Below are positions 19,225-27,512 of a stretch of DNA of 64,000 bases, piece by piece. Position 1 is the first letter of the stretch. Every line of letters begins with the position of its first letter. Source of the DNA: Nodularia sp. LEGE 06071 (GTDB lineage Bacteria; Cyanobacteriota; Cyanobacteriia; Cyanobacteriales; Nostocaceae); contig NZ_JADEWH010000006.1 of the NCBI RefSeq assembly GCF_015207755.1, forward strand, positions 204,759 to 268,758, read 5' to 3'. The translations under genes and the position numbers were made by a program. The notes below the pieces were generated by a model that was given only the letters and a program-made list of their open reading frames with translations, was not told the DNA's origin and ran no database searches.

Positions 19225-20892
19225 ATGACACAAGTAAAATTCCCAGGGAACACGCCACCCGAAGGAAATCAATTGACTGGGGGAAATCATCCCCAGGCGT
19301 GGAAATGGCAGGACTATTTTACATTTAATGTTGACCACAAGGTGATTGGGATTCAATACCTGGTGACAGCATTTGTGTTTTATTTGATTGGTGGATTGAT
19401 GGCGGTGGCTTTGCGTGTGGAATTAGCAACGCCAGAATCAGACTTCCTCGACCCCAATCTGTATAACGCTTTCATGACTAACCACGGGACGATCATGATC
19501 TTCCTGTGGATTGTCCCCAGTGCTATTGGGGGATTTGGTAATTATCTCATCCCTTTGATGCTCGGTGCTAGGGATATGGCCTTTCCGAAGCTAAATGCGA
19601 TCGCCTTTTGGTTGAACCCAGTCGCCGGATTCCTAGTTTTAGCTAGTTTTATCTTCGGTGGTTCCCAATCTGGTTGGACAGCTTACCCACCATTGAGTTT
19701 GGTAACAGCGCCAAACGCTCAAACTCTGTGGATATTAGCGATCGTTTTAGTCGGAACTTCTTCAATTTTGGGTTCGGTGAACTTTGTCATCACCATCCTA
19801 ATGATGAAGGTTCCTAGCATGAAATGGGATCAATTACCCTTGTTTTGCTGGGCAATTTTAGCAACTTCTGTCCTCGCCTTGCTTTCTACACCTGTATTAG
19901 CTGCGGGTTTGGTGCTGTTGTTATTTGACCTCAACTTTGGCACATCCTTCTTTAAACCAGATGCTGGCGGTAACGTTGTTATTTACCAACATTTGTTCTG
20001 GTTCTATTCCCACCCGGCAGTATATTTAATGATTCTGCCCATTTTCGGCATTATGTCGGAAGTAGTTCCAGTTCACGCCCGTAAACCGATTTTTGGTTAT
20101 AAAGCGATCGCCTATTCTAGTGTAGCTATCTGCGTCGTCGGTTTATTCGTCTGGGTACACCATATGTTTACCAGTGGAACACCCGGTTGGATGCGGATGT
20201 TCTTCACCATCTCCACCCTCATCGTCGCCGTGCCGACTGGCGTAAAGATTTTTGCCTGGGTTGCTACCCTTTGGGGTGGTAAAATTCGCTTCACCAGCGC
20301 CATGCTATTCGCCATTGGCTTATTGTCGATGTTTGTCATGGGTGGTTTAAGCGGCGTAACAATGGGAACTGCTCCCTTTGATATTCACGTCCACGATACC
20401 TATTATGTAGTCGGACATTTCCACTACGTTCTCTTTGGTGGTTCTGTGTTTGGCATCTATGCCGGTATTTATCACTGGTTCCCCAAAATGACCGGACGGA
20501 TGCTGAATGAAACTTGGGGACGGGTTCACTTTGTCCTCACCTTCATCGGTACTAACTTGACTTTCTTACCCATGCACAAGTTAGGTTTGCAAGGAATGCC
20601 CCGCAGAGTGGCTATGTATGACCCCCAATTTGTTGACCTGAATCTACTTTGTACCGTTGGTGCATTTGTTTTGGGGATATCAGTAATTCCCTTCACCATC
20701 AATATTATTCAAAGTTGGCGTAAAGGAGAATTGGCGGGTGATAATCCTTGGCAAGCTTTGAGCTTAGAGTGGACAACCAGTTCCCCACCGATAATTGAAA
20801 ACTGGGAAGTCCTACCTGTTGTAACTCATGGCCCTTACGACTACGGTCATAGTGAAACAGAAGCATCTGGTACAGCAGAAATTAGCGCTTAA
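19225..20892 (+). CDS. coxA2: Cytochrome c oxidase subunit I (Cox2)
   Basis: The catalytic subunit of the aa3-type oxidase, 555 residues with about 12 membrane helices. All metal ligands are visible: low-spin heme His87 in TNHG, CuB ligands His263 (with Tyr267 in SHPAVY, the crosslinked pair), His312 and His313 in VHHMF, and His398/His400 in GHFHYVLFGG for the heme pair. Oxygen reduction by this enzyme in heterocysts protects nitrogenase. It follows coxB2 by 173 bases; this gap contains one copy of the dispersed AACGAACCGCAAAGGACAC repeat, an interruption worth noting inside an operon. Confidence 0.97.
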   Translation: MTQVKFPGNTPPEGNQLTGGNHPQAWKWQDYFTFNVDHKVIGIQYLVTAFVFYLIGGLMAVALRVELATPESDFLDPNLYNAFMTNHGTIMIFLWIVPSAIGGFGNYLIPLMLGARDMAFPKLNAIAFWLNPVAGFLVLASFIFGGSQSGWTAYPPLSLVTAPNAQTLWILAIVLVGTSSILGSVNFVITILMMKVPSMKWDQLPLFCWAILATSVLALLSTPVLAAGLVLLLFDLNFGTSFFKPDAGGNVVIYQHLFWFYSHPAVYLMILPIFGIMSEVVPVHARKPIFGYKAIAYSSVAICVVGLFVWVHHMFTSGTPGWMRMFFTISTLIVAVPTGVKIFAWVATLWGGKIRFTSAMLFAIGLLSMFVMGGLSGVTMGTAPFDIHVHDTYYVVGHFHYVLFGGSVFGIYAGIYHWFPKMTGRMLNETWGRVHFVLTFIGTNLTFLPMHKLGLQGMPRRVAMYDPQFVDLNLLCTVGAFVLGISVIPFTINIIQSWRKGELAGDNPWQALSLEWTTSSPPIIENWEVLPVVTHGPYDYGHSETEASGTAEISA

Positions 20893-20916
20893 GTATTGGC
20901 GTGACCAGACTAAATT

Positions 20917-20972
20917 GTGGGGTGGGCTTCTAGCCCGCCCAAAACAGGCAAGATGCCTGTTCCACAAGAAAA
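20917..20972. repeat. Double hairpin repeat between coxA2 and coxC2
   Basis: Two adjoining palindromes, GGGTGGGCT-TCT-AGCCCGCCC-like and ACAGGCA-AGA-TGCCTGT, form a 55-base structured element of a type often scattered in cyanobacterial genomes. It lies inside the cox2 operon and could affect the relative amounts of subunits I and III. Confidence 0.75.
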
Positions 20973-21025
20973 TCATCATTCTAAACAATAACTCACCCTT
21001 ATTGGACATTTAGAGGGTAAATAAT

Positions 21026-21613
21026 ATGACTGTAGCTACGACGATTGAACATCACGAAGAACATCATCCAGATTTACGCATTTGGGGACTTTTGACGTTT
21101 CTCTGTTCTGAATCATTGATGTTTGGGGGCTTTTTTGCGACTTATTTGTTCTTTAGAGGCATTACAGAAGTTTGGCCTCCAGAAGGAACAGAAGTAGAAT
21201 TATTTTTGCCTGCGATTAACACCGTTATTCTGGTATCGAGTAGTTTCGTCATTCACTTAGGTGACGTGGCGATTAAAAAGAATAATGTCATGGGTATGCG
21301 GTTTTGGTATCTTGTCACCGCACTCATGGGGGCAATTTTCTTGGTTGGTCAGGTTTATGAGTACATGAATCTAGGCTATGGCCTGACTACTAACGTTTTC
21401 TCCAACTGCTTTTATATCATGACGGCGTTCCACGGTTTACACGTATTTGTGGGACTGTTATTGATTTTAGGTGTAGTTTGGCGATCGCGTCGTCCCGGTC
21501 ATTATTCTGCTACCAAACATACTGGTATCGAAATGGCAGAAATGTATTGGCACTTCGTAGATATTATCTGGATTGTGCTATTCACCTTGGTGTACATTCT
21601 CACGCTGTTTTAA
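21026..21613 (+). CDS. coxC2: Cytochrome c oxidase subunit III (Cox2)
   Basis: The 195-residue product is a five-helix heme-copper oxidase subunit III. It has the family motifs WGLLTFLCSESLMFGGFFATYLFFRG, a FYIMTAFHGLHVFVGLLLI helix, and the C-terminal EMAEMYWHFVDIIWIVLFTLVYIL. Subunit III stabilises the oxidase and is not catalytic. It is the last cox gene; the gap after it again carries a dispersed repeat copy (21669-21706) before the next gene, which is on the same strand. Confidence 0.95.
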   Translation: MTVATTIEHHEEHHPDLRIWGLLTFLCSESLMFGGFFATYLFFRGITEVWPPEGTEVELFLPAINTVILVSSSFVIHLGDVAIKKNNVMGMRFWYLVTALMGAIFLVGQVYEYMNLGYGLTTNVFSNCFYIMTAFHGLHVFVGLLLILGVVWRSRRPGHYSATKHTGIEMAEMYWHFVDIIWIVLFTLVYILTLF

Positions 21614-21800
21614 CAGTTTATTTGTGGTTAATTCGTTCTTCGCTTTTATCTTGTCTGTTATTTAAGAGGAACGAACCACGAAGGACGCAAAGGACACAAA
21701 GGAAGAAGGAAGAAGGAAATTCAGCGCACATTGACAAAGAAATAGTATCAGTAGGGAGTGGTAAATTATTACTCCCTGTTCCCCATCAAAGGAGATGATT

Positions 21801-22286
21801 ATGCAACTTGATGCAAATCGATTTTCATGGTTTCAGGTTCCGGAAGATGTCAAAAAGTTATTAGTATTGGCAGCACAAACTTGGGAAAATACTTCGGAGT
21901 CCGAAAAGTATATTCATCAAGCCTTGGCTAAGGCTGGGGATAATACAGAAATTTTAGTATCAGCATATAGATTTTTTTATTATAAGAATAATTATCCCCT
22001 AGCGCTACAAACTGCAATTAAAGTTTTAGATAAAATTAAAGAACTAGAAAACTTTCCTGATGATTGGGAAGAACTCAAGCCTATATTAATTAAACGGCAA
22101 GAGGAACCCCAAATCAGATTGTACTTGAATGCTTATGCCGCTTCTGGAATGGTATTAGCAAATTTAGGGGAAATTGAGCAGGCTAAAAAAATCAGTAATC
22201 GAGTCAAGCAAATTGACGAAAATAATGATTTTGGAGCCGGAATCCTTCTGGATATTTTGACACGTCCACCAGATGAAGACGATTAG
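21801..22286 (+). CDS. Small TPR-like protein downstream of cox2
   Basis: The product (161 residues from this ATG) is helical and reads like two or three degenerate tetratricopeptide units: SEKYIHQALAKAGDNTEILVSAYRFFYYKNNYPLALQTAIKVL and LYLNAYAASGMVLANLGEIEQAKKIS. It probably mediates protein contacts. An ATG also occurs at 21795, but the AAGGAG site at 21789-21794 abuts it, so 21801 fits better. It begins a set of same-strand genes (to 23728) that also follows coxC2 in Nostoc PCC 7120 as I remember, so a heterocyst-linked role is plausible but unproven. Confidence 0.8.
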   Translation: MQLDANRFSWFQVPEDVKKLLVLAAQTWENTSESEKYIHQALAKAGDNTEILVSAYRFFYYKNNYPLALQTAIKVLDKIKELENFPDDWEELKPILIKRQEEPQIRLYLNAYAASGMVLANLGEIEQAKKISNRVKQIDENNDFGAGILLDILTRPPDEDD

Positions 22287-22309
22287 TTAACCAAAAAGAA
22301 TAGACAACC

Positions 22310-22477
22310 ATGAATAGTTTTTCCATCTACCAACCCATTTCATTATCTGAAACTGAAACTTCTAGCCCTCTTCTACCTGTGGTTATCATCAATCCTTTAC
22401 CTCCGCGCCCTGGTATTCCTAGTAATTTTACTCCTCCCATGTTGGTATTGTCCCAGTCTTCTCCATTGATGATTTAA
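22310..22477 (+). CDS. Possible 55-residue proline-rich small protein, coupled to the next gene
   Basis: An open frame from ATG 22310 to TAA 22475-22477 encodes MNSFSIYQPISLSE, a Thr/Ser segment and PLPPRPGIPSNFTPPMLVL. Its stop overlaps the next start as TAATG, a common sign of translational coupling. It lies 23 bases behind the TPR-like gene on the same strand. I recognise no family. Support is position and coupling only; there is no clear ribosome site. Confidence 0.5.
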   Translation: MNSFSIYQPISLSETETSSPLLPVVIINPLPPRPGIPSNFTPPMLVLSQSSPLMI

Positions 22478-23094
22478 TGATGATCAAAGGTAAGGATTGG
22501 CTGGTAACTGGAGATGGTGAATATCAGGCTTGTAAATCCGTGAGAGCATGGGATTTATTGAGGGAGAATTATCGCCTCTATCGGTTTTTAACTGAAGTGG
22601 AAGATGTTCTCAATGGGGTAGAAGACGAATCGAATTGTCTGCCAGAAATCCGAATGCTTGTGAGGCGCTTGATTGTAAATTCCTACTGGGTACAAAGTCA
22701 ATATTCAGAACCAGATCCTAAAACGGGAAACTCTGTTTTACTCCTGTACGATGAATTGGGTTTTCCCTTGACTGTGCAAACAGTCACATTTGCACCGGGG
22801 ACTCGTTCAACTATTCATAATCATGGGACGTGGGGAGTTGTCGCTGTATTAAAAGGTCAAGAAAAAAACACTTCTTGGCAACGTATCCACAGCCCTGATT
22901 CTGCCGAAAAAATTGCACCTACGGGAGAAATAACTTTATTTCCCGGAGATATTGTCAGCTTGACTCCCGATGCAATTCACAGTGTGGAAGCAGTGGGTGA
23001 GGAACCAACTGTGACTTTTAATGTTTATGGAGAAACTGATCCGCAAGAGAGGTTTGAGTTTGATTCAGTTACCCATACAGCTAGGAAGTTTTGA
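22477..23094 (+). CDS. Cupin-fold, cysteine dioxygenase-like protein
   Basis: The 205-residue product resembles cysteine dioxygenase-type cupins, non-heme iron enzymes that oxidise thiols. The first cupin motif is present as TIHNHGTWGVVAVLKGQE (two His and the region where a Glu or Cys normally sits) and the second as GDIVSLTPDAIHSVEAVG with the third His. Substrate is uncertain: cysteine, 3-mercaptopropionate or another thiol. Convergent cysK lies 0.7 kb downstream, so a sulfur-metabolism theme is possible. Its start overlaps the stop of a small upstream ORF (TAATG). Confidence 0.75.
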   Translation: MMIKGKDWLVTGDGEYQACKSVRAWDLLRENYRLYRFLTEVEDVLNGVEDESNCLPEIRMLVRRLIVNSYWVQSQYSEPDPKTGNSVLLLYDELGFPLTVQTVTFAPGTRSTIHNHGTWGVVAVLKGQEKNTSWQRIHSPDSAEKIAPTGEITLFPGDIVSLTPDAIHSVEAVGEEPTVTFNVYGETDPQERFEFDSVTHTARKF

Positions 23095-23236
23095 TCAGAG
23101 GAATCAATCATATTTAGGGACAGCCAAATAAAACAAAATCCAACAAACCTCTCTGTTCCTTCTTCCTCTGTGTTCTCTGCGCCTCTGTGGTTGGTTTATT
23201 CCTGAAAAATCCCTTAGTAAATTGGGAGTAAGTGCA

Positions 23237-23728
23237 ATGGCTAGAGTAATTTTCTATGAAAAGCCAGGTTGTAAAGGTGGTATCAAGCAAAAAGTTTTGC
23301 TCACCGCTGCTGGTCATGAGGTTGTCGTGTGTAATCTGCTGAAAGAACCTTGGACAGTTCAGCGCTTGCGGTCATTTTTTGGCGATCGCCCCGTAGTTGA
23401 ATGGTTTAATCGTTCTGCTCCCAAGATCAAATCTGGGGAGGTGGTTCCGGAAAAAATCGATGCTCAAAAAGCTTTAGAACTAATGCTGGAAGACCCTTTG
23501 TTAATTCGCCGTCCTTTATTAGAAGTAGACGATACCTCCGGTGGGCAAAGCCTACGCCGTGAGGTAGGTTTCGATGTGGAAGCAATCGATGCTTGGATTG
23601 GCTTAAAGCCTGTGGATGAGTCTTTACGCGCAGTCAGCGAAGGTCTTACGAGCCAGAATTTACAAGGTTGCTCCCACGGTCATGGTCATAGTCATGATCA
23701 TCATCATGAAGGTGGCTGTAAGCATTAA
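23237..23728 (+). CDS. Nitrogenase-associated ArsC/Spx-family protein (NifO-like) with His-rich tail
   Basis: The 163-residue product has the thioredoxin-fold ArsC/Spx pattern (VIFYEKPGCKGGIKQKVLLTAAGH) and the VVEWFN...ALELMLEDPLLIRRPLLEV segment of the nitrogenase-associated (NifO-like) group. Only one Cys sits at the redox motif (PGCKGG). The tail CSHGHGHSHDHHHEGGCKH looks like a metal-binding site, similar in style to that of HypB. Residues DTSGGQSLRREVGFD appear to contain a peptide encoded by an interspersed repeat (around 23535-23562). Start: the frame opens at a TTG 15 bases upstream, but ATG 23237 gives the family's usual MARVIFYEKPGC. Confidence 0.82.
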   Translation: MARVIFYEKPGCKGGIKQKVLLTAAGHEVVVCNLLKEPWTVQRLRSFFGDRPVVEWFNRSAPKIKSGEVVPEKIDAQKALELMLEDPLLIRRPLLEVDDTSGGQSLRREVGFDVEAIDAWIGLKPVDESLRAVSEGLTSQNLQGCSHGHGHSHDHHHEGGCKH

Positions 23729-23738
23729 GTTATCTAGG

Positions 23739-23765
23739 CTGTAGGGACTTTGAATGTCTCTACAG
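23739..23765. terminator. Hairpin after the NifO-like gene, GTAGAGAC-type repeat
   Basis: CTGTAGGGAC pairs with GTCTCTACAG across a seven-base loop (one G-U pair), 11 bases after the stop. The arm is the same GTAGAGAC palindrome core found in the element upstream of hupS. A downstream T-run is lacking, so termination is only possible. A dispersed repeat copy follows at 23785-23810. Confidence 0.55.
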
Positions 23766-23821
23766 CTGAATTAGGAGTTAGTGTCACGCAGAGGCGCAGA
23801 GGCGCGGAGAGTTAGAGAGTT

Positions 23822-24775
23822 TTATTTTTTCATGTCTACAGGTAGGTCTTGAAACATGGGTGTGCTGAGGTAACGTTCTCCAAAGGAAGGTTGAATCATC
23901 ACAATTAATTTCCCGGCGTTTTCTGGGCGTTGACCGGCTTGAACTGCTGCACATAAGGCTGCGCCGGAGGAAATTCCTGATAGTAGTCCTTCTTCTTTGG
24001 CTAAACGTCGTCCGTATGCGATCGCTTGTTCGTCACTAACTCTGATGACTTCATCAATTAGTTCTAGGCGTAGGACATCGGGGACGAATCCTGCACCGAT
24101 ACCTTGAATTTTGTGCGGCCCGGCTGCACCACCAGAGAGGATAGGGCTATTGCTGGGTTCAACTGCGATCGCTTGCACACTCGGTTTATATTGTTTTAGG
24201 ACTTCTGCAATCCCTGTAATTGTCCCACCCGTCCCGACTCCAGCAATTACGATATCTACCTCTCCATCGGTATCTGCCCAAATTTCTTCGGCGGTAGTTT
24301 CTCTGTGAATTTTGGGGTTGGCTGGGTTGCGAAACTGTTGCAGCATGAAAGCATTGGGAGTATTTGCCACAATTGCTTCAGCTTTATTAATTGCCCCTCG
24401 CATTCCTTCAGCGCCTGGTGTTAATTCTAAAGTTGCACCGTAGGCTTTGAGCATAGAGCGTCGTTCTTGGCTCATTGTCTCTGGCATTGTCAAAATTAAA
24501 CTATAGCCACGCGCTGCTGCTACCATCGCTAAAGCAATGCCTGTATTTCCGGAAGTTGGTTCGACTAAAATGGTTTTCCCAGGTTCAATTAAACCCTCTG
24601 CTTCTGCCGCCAGTACCATACTAATGCCAATCCGGTCTTTGACTGAAGCGGCTGGATTCATGCTTTCGAGTTTGACCACAATCCTGGCTCCCACTCCCTC
24701 AGCTTGAGGAATTTTATTCAGTTGAACTAAAGGAGTTCTACCAATCAGTTCTGTAATATCTTTAGCAATTCTCAT
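23822..24775 (-). CDS. cysK: Cysteine synthase A (O-acetylserine sulfhydrylase)
   Basis: This PLP enzyme makes cysteine from O-acetylserine and sulfide. The 317-residue product shows the PLP-lysine motif [16 protein letters not shown] (K46), the phosphate/asparagine loop [20 protein letters not shown], the [12 protein letters not shown] segment with GIGAGFVP and [12 protein letters not shown]; all are typical of CysK. Length matches the family. It is convergent to the NifO-like gene and may be regulated from the long upstream region 24776-25757, which contains a 22-bp tandem repeat. Confidence 0.96.
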   Translation of the reverse strand: MRIAKDITELIGRTPLVQLNKIPQAEGVGARIVVKLESMNPAASVKDRIGISMVLAAEAEGLIEPGKTILVEPTSGNTGIALAMVAAARGYSLILTMPETMSQERRSMLKAYGATLELTPGAEGMRGAINKAEAIVANTPNAFMLQQFRNPANPKIHRETTAEEIWADTDGEVDIVIAGVGTGGTITGIAEVLKQYKPSVQAIAVEPSNSPILSGGAAGPHKIQGIGAGFVPDVLRLELIDEVIRVSDEQAIAYGRRLAKEEGLLSGISSGAALCAAVQAGQRPENAGKLIVMIQPSFGERYLSTPMFQDLPVDMKK

Positions 24776-25757
24776 AAATTATCTCCTATGATCTTAAGTT
24801 TAGGGAAAATTATTTACCGATGAAAATCAACGTGTATGTATTTAATATATATTCGGTGTGAATAAATGTGTAGAATCTCTACTCTTCCCCAAGTACACAA
24901 TTGATCGGCTGAAGCATCAATTTAATGTAATTTTCTCATTTATCCTTGACCCGTAATGTTTTTTAGTTACCATAATCAACTTGAATAGCTTAATTTCACA
25001 GTTTTTATCTTGGCGAAACTTATTTATCTGTTGTTTACTCAATCAGGATATCAGAAAGTTGTTCATTTAACTTTTGATAATTTATATTTAGTATATGAGG
25101 TTGCATTTACAGTAAAAACTCAATGGATTTTTCTGCAAATTTAGTGTACACTCACCACATAATCTCTTCACTTGAGTACAAACTTTCAGCGTCAAAAACC
25201 AGAACAAAAACTGTCTTCTACAAGCGCCCCATATAGCTTTGAGCTTGAGTGCAGAAAGACTAGTACCCCACCTCAGAAAGACTAGTACCTCACCTGAGAA
25301 ATACTCGTACCCATCCCCCAAATAATTTATCTAAGTCTTATGAGATAGAAGTTATGGGCTTTGAGTACAACTTTAATAAATTTAATAATCTTAATTCAGC
25401 TAGGTGAAACTCGGCTGAAGAGGGATGACTGTTATAAATTATGTAGGATTTACGCAGAGATTCCCCTCTACCCCCCGAAGTTCCTAGGGTTTTACCCAAC
25501 GAATTAGGGGGGACTTCTTAACTCTTCTGTTGCCCAACGTTGTAACTTTTCAGTGAGGAAGATATTAGTCCTCAGTTGCAATTATAGCTTTTGTGAAAAA
25601 ATTGGTAGATTTTCAGTAGCCAGTGAACAAACTGCACGCTGATAAATGGTTAAACTTTAGTATCAGAAATGTGAGAAAAGTGGAAAGCAAAAACTGGTTA
25701 GGTAAACAGCAACAGAAATTTGTCTGGATGCATACTATCTAACACAGGAGAGCAAAT
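24776..25757. promoter_or_regulatory. 982-base gene-poor region with tandem repeat
   Basis: The region separates divergent cysK and the small membrane protein gene. A 77-codon frame on the minus strand (25088-25321) shows no family resemblance and overlaps the tandem repeat, so I do not call it. It contains a 22-bp tandem repeat (25253-25318) and a segment with C-runs and G-runs (25460-25520) that could fold. Confidence 0.55.
25253..25318 (+). repeat. Three tandem 22-bp units
   Basis: Units 1 and 2 (AGAAAGACTAGTACCCCACC and a near-identical copy) differ at two positions of 22; the third, starting AGAAATACTCGTACCC, is more diverged. A 22-bp period is about two helical turns, so each unit faces the same side of the DNA, as in arrays of protein-binding sites. 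Confidence 0.88.
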
Positions 25758-26183
25758 ATGAAAGTCAAACTTCTAAATGTTCTCACAGTTTGTTTAGTTA
25801 CCTTAGTAGTGCTTTCTCCAGGGTTAGTAGTATTTAGCATAGTTTGGGGACGACATATTGAGTTCGTTAAGATGCAGAATTTAACCTGTGAAATCAACAA
25901 AAATCCTCCAGATAATTCTGCCTTATTTTCCCCAGCAGTAGGTACAAGTTTATCTCAATATCAGACAAAGAAAGAAATCTCTGATCGCAATTTTGTGAAC
26001 CGATTATTAATTGCTGCCGAGCAATATAGACTTGCTAGCATCTTACAATGGTTTGTCATAATCACCCCTATTTTTGTAGGATTAGGGATTATTATTTATG
26101 ATAGATATCTTGTTTATCGTGCTGCTATCTTAAAACAACAAGTTGAAATGTTGGAAAGGCTTTGGCAGCAAAGGATCGAGTAA
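25758..26183 (+). CDS. Two-helix membrane protein of unknown function
   Basis: The 141-residue product has two hydrophobic segments, LLNVLTVCLVTLVVLSPGLVVFSIVWG (residues 4-31) and LQWFVIITPIFVGLGIIIYDRYLVY (about 98-122), separated by a 65-residue soluble loop. The end is a charged helix (LKQQVEMLERLWQQRIE). The loop probably faces the periplasm by the positive-inside pattern. I do not recognise a family. An AGGAG ribosome site precedes the ATG. Nearby genes are small unknowns on the same strand. Confidence 0.7.
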   Translation: MKVKLLNVLTVCLVTLVVLSPGLVVFSIVWGRHIEFVKMQNLTCEINKNPPDNSALFSPAVGTSLSQYQTKKEISDRNFVNRLLIAAEQYRLASILQWFVIITPIFVGLGIIIYDRYLVYRAAILKQQVEMLERLWQQRIE

Positions 26184-26224
26184 TCGTCTCTGCAAATTTT
26201 ACTCATTAAACAAACAAAATTACC

Positions 26225-26491
26225 ATGACAGAAGAACGCCAAATCCAATATTTTGATCTCATTGACCAGTTACTTAAATGTCCCAATGGTCAAGAACCAG
26301 AAGTTTTAGAAGCTCAACCAGAATTAATTGATGCTGCTTTTGTGGAAACAATGCTACAAGTAGCAGCTAGTTTTGCCCACGGAGATAATCAAGAAGGCGC
26401 TCAGTTTTTATTCTTTGTCGCTCGTGAATTAGCAAAGCAACTGGGCTTATATCCTGAAGTCCCAAATTCTGAAGTTGCAAGTAAGGAGTGA
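26225..26491 (+). CDS. Small acidic helical protein of unknown function
   Basis: The 88-residue product (MTEERQIQYFDLIDQLLKCPNGQEPEVL) reads like the short N-terminal module often seen in cyanobacterial TPR/CHAT proteins, with a following AQFLFFVARELAKQLGL helix. Here it stands alone, without TPR or CHAT domain. It lies 41 bases behind the membrane protein and just before the next gene, so the three may be co-transcribed. Function unknown. Confidence 0.7.
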   Translation: MTEERQIQYFDLIDQLLKCPNGQEPEVLEAQPELIDAAFVETMLQVAASFAHGDNQEGAQFLFFVARELAKQLGLYPEVPNSEVASKE

Positions 26492-26493
26492 AT

Positions 26494-26805
26494 ATGCTGC
26501 TGACTGAAACCGACGCTGGACAAATTGCGTTAGAGTTCCTCATGGCAGATTGGAATATCTCAGAAGATCATCGAGAGTGGTTTGTCATGTTTGGCTCTCG
26601 GCTAATTGGCGAGAGTTGGTACATTGTCGAATTGGGTGTGGAAGGATTTCCGGATCGTTGGTTTATTGAAGTCTATGATACGGGAATGTGTGACCCCAAC
26701 TATACATTTTTATCACCGATTCCGGCTTCAGAAGGATTTTCTGATTTTGTAGATGTTCCAGAAATGTTAGCTGAAGTTTTAGTAGCGGAGCGTAAAGCTC
26801 GTTAA
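26494..26805 (+). CDS. Conserved-looking 103-residue protein of unknown function
   Basis: The product is acidic and aromatic-rich: DAGQIALEFLMADWNISEDHREWFVMFGS and GESWYIVELGVEGFPDRWFIEVYDTG. I recognise no family; it looks like a compact alpha/beta protein. AAGGAG at 26483-26488 sits at the right spacing for ATG 26494; a GTG two codons earlier overlaps the previous stop and is less likely. Two bases separate it from the previous gene, indicating an operon. Confidence 0.7.
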   Translation: MLLTETDAGQIALEFLMADWNISEDHREWFVMFGSRLIGESWYIVELGVEGFPDRWFIEVYDTGMCDPNYTFLSPIPASEGFSDFVDVPEMLAEVLVAERKAR

Positions 26806-27128
26806 TCATCATTAAGATGCAAAATTCAGAATGTACATTCATTAAAAATGAAGATTTTGAGTTTGCTATTTAAAAGTTTTTAGCGAGCCGAGCCACCGGA
26901 TTTCTGAAGTTTGTCACAATTCCATAGGATGACTAGATGAGGTGATGCTAAACTAAAGCACACCTTATTTTTTTATAAACATCGACTGAATAATGAAAAT
27001 ATACCTTTTGCAAATTAATTGTATGCAACGGCGCTACATTTTTTGAGAGATATCTAATCACAAAAAAGAAAGAAATCGTGTAATTTGTCATGCTTAATTG
27101 ACAAAAATATGTTATATTAAATAGCGTG
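26806..27128. promoter_or_regulatory. AT-rich gap before the flavoenzyme operon
   Basis: These 323 bases contain no supported gene. TTGACA occurs at 27098-27103, 26 bases before the next start, but I could not find a -10 at proper spacing upstream of the start, so a promoter here is not asserted. Confidence 0.4.
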
Positions 27129-27512
27129 ATGAGCGCTACAGAAATATTAGTTGATATGATTGCTGAACATATCCTAGCTAAAGAATTCACAAGAGTCGTC
27201 ACTGACTATTACCCAACACTTGGGGAACTACTAGACGGGTGTCATGTGAAAGTCATCACCTGTTTTTGGGGACGACCAGCTAGACGTTTGCAATATATAG
27301 GGATTTACTGCTCGGAAAAAATGCTTCCCTATGTGCAAGCTCAAAAAGATGTACTCAGAGAACTAGCAGATAATATGGGGCTAATTCAAGTGGTGTGTAT
27401 GAACGGGTCGCGATTGCTACGCGACCCCATGTCGAAGCTCAAGCATACCAATCCCGGCCTATGGTTGGAATTGCAATGGGTGACAACTGAAAATAGCGAT
27501 CGCCTACAATGA
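27129..27512 (+). CDS. Unknown protein, first gene of the luciferase-like operon
   Basis: The 127-residue product (MSATEILVDMIAEHILAKEF) is not recognised. It contains HVKVITCFWGRPARRLQYIGIYCSEKMLPYV and ends LWLELQWVTTENSDRLQ. Its last codons overlap the next gene's start as ATGA, so the two are surely translated together. Codons for GSRLLRDP are encoded by a palindrome, GGGTCGCG...CGCGACCC (about 27405-27427), that looks like an interspersed repeat captured inside the gene. A GTG lies one codon upstream of the chosen ATG. Confidence 0.72.
   Translation: MSATEILVDMIAEHILAKEFTRVVTDYYPTLGELLDGCHVKVITCFWGRPARRLQYIGIYCSEKMLPYVQAQKDVLRELADNMGLIQVVCMNGSRLLRDPMSKLKHTNPGLWLELQWVTTENSDRLQ

Noticed and set aside
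25088..25321. A 77-codon minus-strand frame in the cysK upstream region
   Set aside because: No family resemblance, overlaps the 22-bp tandem repeat, and no ribosome site; more likely chance.
27098..27118. Promoter with TTGACA and TATATT before the flavoenzyme trio
   Set aside because: The spacing between the two boxes is 9 bases, too short for a sigma70-type promoter.
26948..27202. An 84-codon minus-strand frame between small genes
   Set aside because: AT-rich, no recognised motif, overlaps the start of the flavoenzyme operon.
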